Below are positions 50,548 through 61,600 of a stretch of DNA of 64,000 bases, one piece after another. Numbering within the stretch: the first letter of the stretch is position 1; every line of letters begins with the position of its first letter. This DNA comes from Tetrahymena thermophila SB210 (lineage: Eukaryota > Ciliophora > Oligohymenophorea > Hymenostomatida > Tetrahymenidae), in assembly GCF_000189635.1 (NCBI RefSeq), contig NW_002476011.1, forward strand, positions 105,820 to 169,819, read 5' to 3'. Made by a program: the position numbers and the translations under genes. The notes under the pieces were generated by a model. It did no database searches, had not been told where the DNA came from, and saw only the letters and a list, made by a program, of their open reading frames with translations.

Positions 50548-53500
50548 ATGTCATAATAGATTAAAAATTACGACGATTTAGAAGAAGTAATTGTTTATTT
50601 TTTTACAAATATTCTATAAATTTATTTTTTTTTAATAAAATAAGTTCTTAAACTCTTCACTCTAATCTCATAAGGTTCTCAGTATTTCTTTGAGGTATAT
50701 ATATATTTAATTTATAAATATTATTATTCTTAATATTTATTTAAATATTTAACTTTGAATTTATTTATAATATTTCATTTTTCAAAAAAAAATTCTTATC
50801 TATATAACTTAATTTTCACTTTCACTTTCAATTTTTAATTATTCAATAATCTTTATTATTTGGCATTTTTGTTAATTTTTTTGCTTCTAAAACTTTTACT
50901 TGATAAAAACAGTTTATTTTTTTTTATCGTGATATTTTTAATTATAAAAATTAATTTAATACCACAAAACTCATTTAATTTATTTTATTGCTTTTTATTT
51001 GATTTATTTTTCTTTTCCTTTTTAATTTTGCTTGTGCTTTTTTTTGTTTGTTTGTTTCTTTCTTATTTTTTTAATTTAAAACATTTTTTTATTTTTAACA
51101 TTTGCTATTATTATTAATTAATTCATATAATATTTTTTGTTCATATTTTCCATCTAAATAACTAACTAAATATATATTTTTTCTTCAATATTTAAAAAGT
51201 GGCAATGAAATTGGTGATGAAGATGCATCAAACTTAGGTTCTGCTTAAGCAAAATGCACTAATCTTTCAAATTTGACAATTAACTTAGGGTAAAAACACT
51301 TTATTTTTTATTCGTTTTGTATTGTGATATTTTAAATTATAAAAATGAATTTAAAATAATAAAACTCTTTGAATTTATTTGATCGATTTTAATTTGATTT
51401 ATTTTTCTCCTTCTTTTTTATTGCACTTGTGTTTTTTTTTTGTTTGATTATTAATTTAATTCATNNNNNNNNNNNNNNNNNNNNNNNNNNNNNNNNNNNN
51501 NNNNNNNNNNNNNNNNNNNNNNNNNNNNNNNNNNNNNNNNNNNNNNNNNNNNNNNNNNNNNNNNATCTTAAAAATTTGACACTTGGACTTTAGTAAAAAC
51601 AGTTTATTTGTTATAGATTGTGAAATTTTTAATTTAAAAAATGAATTTAATGAATAAAGCTTTTATTACTTATTTGATTTATTTTTTTATTGTGCTTGTT
51701 TTTTTTTTATTCCTTTGTTAATTTAGCTTAATTTTTTATTTTCAGCTATTACTTTTATTATTAATTAATTAATTCATTTCTAATCATTTCATATTTTTTC
51801 TTCATTTATTCTTTCTAACTAACTGATTAATCACAATTTTTTCAACAATATTTAAAAAGTGGCAATGAAATTGGTGACGAAGGAGCACAAGGTTTAAGTT
51901 CTGCTTTAGCAAATTTCACTAATCTCTCAAATTTGAAAATTGACCTTGGGTAAATACAGTTTATTTGTTTTGGATGGGTTGTGATATTTTAATTATATTA
52001 ATTATTTTAAAACAATAAATCTCATTTAATTAATTTGATTGCTTTTTATTTGATTTTTTTTTTTTTCTTTTTTATTGCATTTTTTTTTCTTTATTAATTT
52101 AACTCATTGTTTATTTTCAACTTTACTTTTATTATTAATTAATTAATTAATTTTCCTTCTAACTTGATAATTAATAATTTATTTTGTCTTAAATATTTAA
52201 AAAGTGATAATTAAATTGGTGATGAAGGTGTATCAAGCTTACATCCTGTTTTAGCAAATTGCACTAATCTCACAGATTTTGAACTTTATCTTACGTAAAA
52301 ACAGTTTATTTATTATGGATTGTGACATTTTTAATTTTAAAAATGAATTTAAAATAATAAAGCTCTTATAATTTATTTGATAGCTTTTTATTTGATTTCT
52401 TTTTCTTTTCCTTTTGCTTGAGCTTTTTTTTCTTTGTTTTTTATCTTAACTCAATTATTTTTTTTCAGCATTTGCTAATTAATTTCTTATTATTTCATAT
52501 TTTTTCTATATTTTATTCATTCTAACTAACTAATTAATTAATTAATTATTAATTTATTTTTTCTTCAATATTTAAAAAGTAGTAATTAAATTGGTGCAAA
52601 TGGTGCAAAAGGATTAGGTTCTGCTTTAGTAAATTGCTCAAATCTTTCAAATTTGACACTTGATATTGGGTAAAAACAGTTTTTTTCTTTTAATTGCGAT
52701 ATTTTTAACTATAAAAATGATTTTAAAACAATAAAGTTCTTTTAATTAATTTGATAGTTTTTTTATTTATTTTTTTTCTTTTTTATTATGATTAAGTTTT
52801 TTTATTTTTCTTTGTTAATTAAACTCATTTTTTTATGTTCAACTTTATTATTGATTAATTCATTTCATATTTTTTCCTTCAAACCAACTGATTAATTAAA
52901 TATTTTCTTCAATATTTAAAAAGTTACAATTAAATTTTTGATGAAGGCGTATTAGGCTTATGTTCTGGTTTTGTAAATTGCTCTAATCTCTCAAATTTGA
53001 TAATTGAACTTCAGTAAATTCAGTTTATTTTTTTTGAATTGTGATATTTTTAATTATAAAAATCAATTTAAAATGATAAATGATAATTTTAGTTTATTGA
53101 ATTGAATTGTTTTTTATTTAATTTATTTTTCTTTTCTTTTTTATTGTGATTTCTTTTTTCTATGTTAATTTAACTTATTTTTTATTTTAACATTTACTCC
53201 TATTATTAATTAATTTCATATTTTTTCTTTATTTTTTTCTTATGGCGAGCTAATTAATTAATAATATATTTTTTCTTCAATTTTTAAAAAGAGGGAATTA
53301 AATCAATGATAAAGGCACATCAAGCTTTGGTTCTGCTTTAGCGAATTGTACTAATCTCTCAAACTTGACACTTAATCTTTAGTAAAATTACTTTTTATTT
53401 ATTTTTCTTTTTCTTTTTTATTTTACTCTTTTACTGTTAATTTAATTAATTTTTTTATTTTCAATATTTGCTTTTATTTTTATTTTCCATTTTGGACAAG

Positions 53501-56500
53501 TTTTTTGATATAATGAAGATTTCTTCTTAAAAATCTAACTCTAAATTTATTAAATATACGTTGTAAGAAGGTTAGCAACTTGGGGGTGTTATAAAATATT
53601 TTCAGAAATTTTATTTGATTTTGTCTAATTTTAAAAATAATGTTTGTTTGCTTTCGAAAAAGTTCAAAAAATTTATTTACTGTAAAAAGAATTTTTTTAC
53701 ACTCAAAATTTGAAAAAGTTTTCTTTATTTTGATTAATTTTCATAATCAAATAAAAAAAATGATAAAGATCTAGAAAAAAAAAGATTCATAATTAACATA
53801 ATAATCAATTGAATTATCACAAATCATGATATCATTTATGGTTACCGATATTTACAATAATGTTCATTTTTGAGCATGAAGACAAATCCTATTATCCAAA
53901 GGTTACCAATGTGCTTAGGCTTATATTTGTTGAAGTTTAATAATTAAGTGTTAGTTTTTTTACATAAACTCCAGTTAATATCAAGAATCTTGTTCAAAAT
54001 TCACAATAATTATATTTTTTCTTCTTCTATTTATCCTTTTAATTAATTATATTTTGTTTCTTCAATATATAAAAAGTGACAATTAAATTGGTGCACTTGG
54101 TGCATTAGGCTTAGGTTCTGCTTTAGAAAATTGTACTAATCTCTCAAATTTGACTCTATACCTTAGGTAAAAATAGTTTATTTGTCTTGAATTATAAAAT
54201 TTTAATTATAAAAATAAACTTAAAACAATAGAGATTTTTTAATTAATTTGAAGCTTTTTATTTGATTTATTTATTTTTTTTTCATTTTTTTTGTACTTAT
54301 ATTTTTTTTTTTTTGTTAATTTAACTCTTGTTTTTTATTTTAACTTTTGCTTTTATTATCAATCTATTTCATATTTTTTCCATCTAACTAATTAACTAAT
54401 TAGTTATTTATTTTTTCTTCTATATTTAAATAGTAAAAATTAAATTGGCGATGAAGGTGCATCAAAATTAAGTACTTCTTTAGTAAGTTGCACTAATCTC
54501 TCAAAATTGATAATTGACCTTGGGTAAAAGCAGTTTATTTATTTATTTTGGGTTGTGATATTTTTAATTTAAAGCAATAAAACTCTTTTAATTAATTTGC
54601 TAGCATTTTATTGTGTTTATTTTTCTTTTCTTTTTTATTGTGCTTGTGTTTTTTTTTCTTTTTTTTTAATTTGATTTACTCATTTATTTATTTTCAAAAT
54701 TTGATTTTATTATTATTTCATTCATTTCATATTTTTTACTTCTAACAAACTAACTAATTGATTATATTTTTTTCTTTAATATTTAAAAAGTGGTAATTAA
54801 ATTGGCAAAGTAGGTGCATCAGGCTTCTGTTCTGCTTTAGCAAATTGCTCTAATCTCTCAAATTTGATACTTTTTCTTGAGTAAAAAACTGATTAATGTT
54901 TTAGATGGATTATGATATTTTTAATTTAAAATAGATTAGATTTTTTAATTTATTCGATAGCTAGCTATATATTTGATTTATTTTCTTTTTCTTTTTTATT
55001 ATGTTTTTTCTTTCTTAGTTAATCTAGCTCATTTTTATATATTCAACATTTATTTACCTTTATTATTATTTTATTAATTTCTAAATATTTTATTTTATTT
55101 TAATTTAATTTTTCCTTCTAACTAACTAATTAATTAATTGCTGTAAACTCTCTATAATAAGAACCCCTCCCTCTCCCCTAATTTAGAAAAAAGGGGGTTT
55201 TTCTTTCCACCTATTTACTTTTTTCTGGGGGATTTTTCTTCAAATAAGAAATCTTATTATTACTAATTAATTATTTATTTTTTCTTCAATATTTAAAAAG
55301 TAATAATTAAATTTGTGATGAAGGCGCATCTAGCTTGGGTTTTGCTTTAGTGAAGATTAATAATCTCTCTAATTTGACACTTAACCTTTAGTAAAAATAG
55401 TTTATTTGTTTTGGATTACAATATTTTTAATCATAAAAATGAATAATTTGATAAATTTTATTTGATTTATTTTTATTTTTTTTTTTTATTGTTCTAATTT
55501 TTTTTTCTTTGTTTTTTAATTTAACTCATTTTTTTATTTTCAATTTTTGTTTTTATTATTAATTAATTAATTTAATATTTTTTCCTACAAGCTAACTAAC
55601 TAAATAACTAACTAACTATATTTTATTTATTCAATATTTAAAAAGAAAGATTTAAATTAGTGCAATTGGTATTTCAGGTTTAGGTTCTGCTTTAGCAAAT
55701 TGCTCTAATCTCTCAAATCTGACACTTAGTCTTGAGTAAATACATTTTATTTGTTTTGGATTTTCATATTTTTAATTAGAAAAGTGAAAATAAAACAACA
55801 GAGCTCTTTTAATTAATTTGATAGCATTATTGAATTATTTTTCTTTTCTTTTTTATTGTTCTAATGTTTTTTATCTTTGCTTGTTAATTTAACTCATTTT
55901 TTTATTTTCAACTTTTGCTTTTTTATTAATTAACTAATTAATTTCTTTTTATTTCATATTTTTTATTCAAGCTAAACAATTAATGATATTTTTTTCTCAA
56001 TTATTAAAAAGTCATAATTAAATTGATGCAGTTAGTGCATCAGGTTTAGGTTCTGCTTTATCAAATTGTACTAATCTCTCAAATTTAACACTTAACCTTC
56101 GGTAAAACAGTTTATTTATTTGATTTGGATTGTGATATTTTTAATTTTAAAAATGAATTTAATACACAAAATTGAGAGTGAGCTCTTTTAATTTATTTTA
56201 TTTATTTTTCTTTTTTATTGTGCTTGTGTTTTTTCATTTTCTTTGTTAATTTAACTTATTTTATAATTTTCAATATTTTTTTAAATATTTTCCTTCTAAC
56301 GAACTTTTTAATTTTTTATTTTTTCTTCTATATCAAAAAGTAGCAATTAAATTGGTGATGAAGGTTCATCAGGCTTAGGTTCTGCATTATTAAATTGTAC
56401 TAATCTCTCAAATTTGACTCTTAATCTTGCGTAAAAATAGTTTATTTGTTTTGGATTTTGATATGTAAAATAATAAAAATGAATTTAAAACAATAGAGCT

Positions 56501-58149
56501 CATTTAATTAATTTGATAGCTTTTTATTTGATTTAATTTTCTTTTTCTTTTTATTGTGCTTGTTTTTTTTTCTTCTTTCTTTGTTAATTTAACTCATTTT
56601 TTTATTTCTAACTTTTATAAATAATTAATTAATTGATTGATTTCATACTATCTTTTCCTTCTAACTAATTAATTATATATTTTTTCTTCAAAATTTTAAA
56701 AAGTAGAAATTAAATTGGTGAAATTGGTGCATAAGGCTTAGGTTCTGGTTTAGCAAACTGTATTAATCTCTCAAATTTGACACTTATCCTTGAGTAAACC
56801 AGTTTATTTTGTTTTAATTATAAAAATGTATTTAAAGCAACAAAACTCTTATAATTAATTTGATAGATTTTTACTTGATTTATTTTCTTTTTCTTTTTTT
56901 CTTTGTTTGTTAATTTCATCATTTATTTTTTATATCGACATTAATTTTTATTATTTCATAATTTTTAAAATTTTTTCCTTCAAATAACTAACTTGTTAAT
57001 AAAATGTTTTCTTCTTCATTTAAAAAGTAACAATTAAATTGGTGATGAAGGTCCATCAGGCTTAGGTTCTGGTTTAGCAAACTGTACTAATCTCTCAAAT
57101 TTGACACTTAACCTTGAGTAAAAATAGTTTAATTGTTTTGGATAGTGATATTTTTAATTACAAAAATTAATTTAAAAAAATAGAGCTCTTTTAATTAATT
57201 TGATAACTTTTTATTTGATTTATTTTTCTTTTCTTTTTTTATGCTTGCTTTTCTTTTCTTTGTTGGTTTAACTCATTTTTTTATTTTCAATTTTTTTTCT
57301 TCTTTTATTATTAATTATTCATTTCATATTTTTCCTTCAAACTAACTAATTAATATTTTTTTATCAATACTTAAAAAGAAGCAATTAAATTGGTGCAATT
57401 GGTGCTACAGGTTTAGGCTCTGCTTTAGCAAATTGTGCTAATCTCTCAAATTTGAAGCTTAACCTTAAGTAAAATTGTTTTGGATTTTGATATTTTTAAT
57501 AATAAAATGAATTTAAATCAACTGGGCTCTTTTAATTAATATTATAGCTTTTTATATTGACTTATTTTTCTTTTTCTTTTTTTATTATGATTGTTTTTTG
57601 TTAATTTAACTCATTTTTTATTTTCACCTTTTGCTTTTTTATTAATTAATTTCTTTTTATTTCATATTTTTTCTTCATTTTTTTCCTTCTAACTAACTAA
57701 CTAACTAACTTTCTAAATAAATAATTAATAATATAATTTTTATTCAATACTTAAAAAGCTGCAATTAAATTGATGATGAAGGTGCTTTAGACTTAGGCTC
57801 TGCTTTATTAAATTGCCCTAATCTCAAAAATTTGAAACTTAACCTTGAGTAAAAACTGTTTATTTGTTTTGAATTGTGATATTTTTAATTATAAAAATGA
57901 ATTTAAAACAAAAAAGCACTTTTAATTAATTTGCAAGCTTTTTATATGATTTATTTTTCTTTTTCTTATTTATTTTGTTAATGCTTTTTAATATTAATTT
58001 AAAATTTTATTTTATATAATTTTTTTGAATTATTTACACTAATTTAATATAAAAGTGAAAACGAAATCGATGAATCATTACAATAATTGAATATCATGTT
58101 TCTTAAATCAAAAACATTAGTTGCTTTTGAAATAGATTTTGAAGAATGA
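50548..58149 (+). CDS. Leucine-rich-repeat protein built from 18 tandem 90-nt exons
   Basis: The start exon is 50548-50586 (MSQQIKNYDDLEE), then 50645-50694 (FLNSSLQSHKVLSISL). The 90-nt repeat exons begin at 51200, in the gap (end 51592), 51860, 52205, 52580, 52924, 53292, 54077, 54434, 54791, 55301, 55646, 56012, 56341, 56704, 57028, 57379 and 57759. The final exon is 58056-58149, ending TGA. If the gapped exon is also 90 nt, the total is 1803 nt, exactly 600 residues. Every junction is phase 2, so each exon is one 30-residue LRR of ribonuclease-inhibitor style. The consensus is xGNxIGDEGAsgLgSAL then ANCTNLSNLTLxLx. No exon contains TGA, despite variation between repeats. No signal peptide or membrane segment is visible. 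The likely role is a protein-binding solenoid; the partner is unknown. Confidence 0.92.
51465..51564. other. Assembly gap (100 N)
   Basis: Exactly 100 N, a conventional size for a gap of unknown length. It interrupts the intron after the first repeat exon and removes the first part of the next. The true copy number of the array may be larger than seen. Confidence 0.98.
53489..54000. mobile_element. 512-bp non-coding insertion with ~25-bp terminal inverted repeats (MITE-like)
   Basis: The left end (53489-53513) reads ATTTTGGACAAGTTTTTTGA then TATAA. The right end, reverse-complemented (54000-53976), reads ATTTTGAACAAGATTCTTGA then TATTA. Twenty-one of 25 positions match. The element sits inside an intron of the LRR array (53382-54076) that is about 400 bp longer than its siblings, and its interior does not resemble them. 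It has no meaningful reading frame. No clear target-site duplication was seen at the boundaries I chose. It may be a MITE, or in ciliate terms a retained internal eliminated sequence-like insertion. Confidence 0.65.
55154..55260. mobile_element. 107-bp insertion with 9-bp terminal inverted repeats and a C-rich/G-rich hairpin
   Basis: ATAATAAGA (55154-55162) and its exact complement TCTTATTAT (55252-55260) bound DNA that is absent from sibling introns. The interior holds a C-rich run (CCCCTCCCTCTCCCC) and G-runs (AAGGGGGTTTTT, CTGGGGGA) that can pair, the most GC-rich patch in the array. It lengthens the host intron (54881-55300) to 420 bp. It looks like a short non-autonomous element. The exact edges may extend a few bases outward (CTGTAAACTCTCT on the left). 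Confidence 0.5.
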
Positions 58150-58614
58150 TAAAGAAACAAGTGGTGAAAAAAGGATGATTGAAAATTAAATATTTCAATA
58201 ATAGAATAATAATATGTTTTATTACATAATATTTTGAAATAGGAAAATTTAACCTAAAGTATAGATAAATCTATTATTGTTTGTTTTTATATTTATGAAT
58301 ATCAAACTTTTGTAAGTTAATAAATAGCTTATTAAATATACAAAAATTCAAAAATTAAATTTAATTAAATAAATTAATTAATTACTCTAAAACCAGTCCT
58401 CATATTTCACCTAAAAAGATCAAAACTTTTTATCATTGATATAAATTGAATAAAACATATAGAATAATAATTTATAAAAATTTTTATTAAAATATTAATT
58501 TTTTACAGTAGTTATTAATTTTTAGATCAAACAATTTAATAAATAAATACACATACATTTATTGGTATAGATAATTTTGATAAAATTTGTTTGTTAAAAT
58601 TAAATAAAAACAAT
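58150..58614. other. Intergenic region between convergent genes
   Basis: Between the 3' ends of the LRR gene (+) and PAS gene copy B (-). A/T-rich; nothing recognised. Confidence 0.6.
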
Positions 58615-61600
58615 TCATAGTTTTATATTGTTTTTAACAAAAGATAGAATAAAATTATTTTCAAGCAAATGATAAACATTCATAACCTATAAATGATGCT
58701 TAAATTTTGTGATTTGTTAAGCTAATACACTGCTAAACGCATACCAGCAAAAGCCAAATATAAAAGCTATTAATATGAGCTGATAAATAATAAGAATTAG
58801 CTGCACTTCTTTTAGATATTGATAGTATTCACTACAGTTACTTAGGAGAAAGTATTTCATTATTTTAATGATTTCATCTAGATAATCTATTAAATTAGAA
58901 TAATCCTCTATATTAAATGTTTTAAATATTTCTTAAACAGCTTTAACTTATATTTTTTCATCTTTAATTTATATTATTGCATAAAGTTCTTGTAGTTTTT
59001 AGCTAAACTACTTTATGGATAGCTTTAAGCCTTTTTAGAGAAAACCATTGTAAATAGTTTTACATAATTATGGTTTGAATACAGTAGAATTCTGAGTATA
59101 GTAAGAATTATTTGATATCAAATCGCACATATCATCTTCAAACAAAGGAAAAAAGAAATTGTCAAATGATTACTATTTATATCTAATTTTTTATTATTTT
59201 ATTTAATATTTAAATTTATTAAATAAGATTTTACCTTCTATTAAGATTAAATTAATTAGAAACAATTGTTAGATTAGTCAGAAGGCTATTTGTTTAGCTC
59301 ATAATAGATTACATTTCGGGAATGTAATCGCTCAGTTACACTATCCTTGAACTTGGAAAAACCTTCATATCAAATCCAAAAGAAATTATCCCTGAACTGT
59401 ATATAATATAAGATCTGGCTGTATTTAAATATTCTTTATTTAAAAAAAAAAAAAAGTTAAATAAATTATTTTATTTTCAATATTTCAATAAATTAAAAAG
59501 TAAGTTTTTAAAAATATTTTATTTTTTTATTAAATATATTTATTTGCTTTAAAAGGAGTAAAAGAAAAAATTTGAGATAATATAAAAATTTATATATTGG
59601 TTTAAAGTTTAAAAAATTTACCAAGCATCATCAGATTATTATCCAAGTTATCAAGATATTTTTAGACGAAGATTCGGTTGAAAATAGGATAGAAGGATAA
59701 TAAAATATAAGAGATGAAAATAGCTATCAAAAGAGAATAGCTAAAATGTGGTAATTTTGTTATTTAGCTTAGGGTTTATTTTTTGTGATTTTAAGATTCT
59801 TATTATGATTTATAATTGAGCATCTGAATTTCTATTGGTATATTTTTTATATGAGGATTCATTACTTTATTTTAGTAATATGATTACCTTATTTTAATAA
59901 TAATGTTTTATAGTTGACTGACAGGAAAAGTGCAGAAGAGTTGAATTGTTTTATCTTTTCTCTTTTAAATATATGAATATAGAGGAAGACTACTTAACAA
60001 ACATATAGCAGATATAGCCAAAATCACTCCGATTTAAAGAGATAACGAATCTTAAATCTGTTTAACTTGTTAACTTTGATAATTTTAAAAGTAATTTTAG
60101 GTGTCTTTGACGCCTAGTAGGATATCTTAAAGGTTTTGAAGAATGCAAACCTCTTATAGCTTTCCAGTAGGATTAATTGATTGTTAATAAATGTAGTAAT
60201 TGATGAAAATGATGGAGTATAGCAAGGATGAATTTTTTTATTCGAAATTAAAGGTTGTTCTTTTTGAAGGAGCCTTTGTTAGGTTACTTGGATTATAAAT
60301 CTAATTTACGTAAAAGGAAGAATTATAAACACTGATTCTATCATAAAGCATTTTACCCTTTACACTCTAATCCATAGTTTATATTAAGGACATAAATTAT
60401 TGTTAGCTTTATTACAATTAGTTTATTAATTAAGCATCAAATTTATTATGATCTGCTTGAGAAGGAAAAGTAAAATTATTTTATCTTTCAGTATGTATTA
60501 TATTCAAATTTTTAAGAGATCTACTAATTACGATTTATATTTCGAAAGGCCAATTTTGAGAATTCAGATTTTAATTCATAAAATCAACAGAATTTATGAA
60601 ATTAAAATATTGTTAAATTGTAAGAATACTTAGTGCTAGGTATGTTAACACACCGAATAAAATAACGATCTTAATAGCAGATAAGCTGGTCTACTTTTTA
60701 ATTGTTTTAATTAATCTTTTTTTAGTAGATGAAGAAGATTCTCTTGAAACTGAAGAAGAGTTATTTTCTAATTGGTCTTCTTTGTTCCTTTATTTGTTTC
60801 GTTTTTTCATCTTCTTCATTTAAAATTTATAAGTTGTTTCCTTAGTTTCATTGACGTTTAATAAATTCTAAGATAAAATATCTTAATCTTGATAAAACCT
60901 CTGCTAAGAATTTATTTAGTGAGCATTATCTATCATTTTTAAAGAAGTAATCTCCTGAGTACTTTATAGCTGCTATACTTATATTTATTCATTTTTATAA
61001 CCTCCTTAATTAATTAATTTCAAACTGACAATTGTTTAAATTTGTCCGTTTTTATCATTATTATTTAAGTTACCCTGTTTTACATTTTAAAATAATAGAT
61101 TTTCATCAAAATTTTATTTTGGGGAGTTTATATTTGCTTAACTATAGAGATTAACTTCACTTAAAAGTTCTCTATTTGTCTCTTTTCTATTAGAAGTTAA
61201 AGGAATGCCGTATTTTATTTCTTCATTTTCGTTGTAGCTATCTCTTATTTGTTATAATGAAATGAAATCTTACTAACTTCTAAAATTTTAGCTAAAAATA
61301 TCTCTTGGTGAATGATAATAGGTGTTACTTTAGTCAGGAATCTCTACTTGCAGGTAAGCATCATTTTATTTATTTTAAGGATATATTTGGCTTTTCTATT
61401 CACTGTTAGTTGCTAGTTGAGAGTTTTCTTCTTAAATTTTATAAATAGAATTATTATTAATGGTATTAATCCTTTATTATTTGGATTTTGTAGGGGTTAA
61501 TGTATTGTTTTCATTCGAATTATCAAAATCTTAGCTTTTATTTTCTGAAAATTTATTTTCTTCCAAGCACTTTTAACAATTTTGTTGGTTTTAATTAAAT

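Larger units (their letters stand above)
51200..57848 (+). repeat. Array of tandem exon-intron units (about 18 copies, mostly 330-385 bp)
   Basis: Each unit is a 90-bp exon plus an intron. Introns start GTAAAAACAGTTTATTT, contain a TTGTGATATTTTTAATTATA block, an AGCTCTTTTAATTAATTTGA block, long T-rich tracts and an AACTAACTAATTAATT block. They end TTCTTCAATATTTAAAAAG. Introns are diverged in length and composition but recognisably homologous, so whole exon-intron units were duplicated. Units at 53382-54076 and 54881-55300 are enlarged by insertions. Confidence 0.92.

Noticed and set aside
50860..51117. Long Leu/Phe-rich frame that would read as a membrane protein
   Set aside because: It lies inside the T-rich intron before the first repeat exon; its composition is simply that of poly-T DNA.
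51200..57848. Interpretation of the roughly 370-bp tandem array as satellite DNA or a CRISPR-like array
   Set aside because: Each unit contains a 90-nt stop-free exon bounded by GT/AG in constant phase, and start and stop exons with matching phase exist at both ends.
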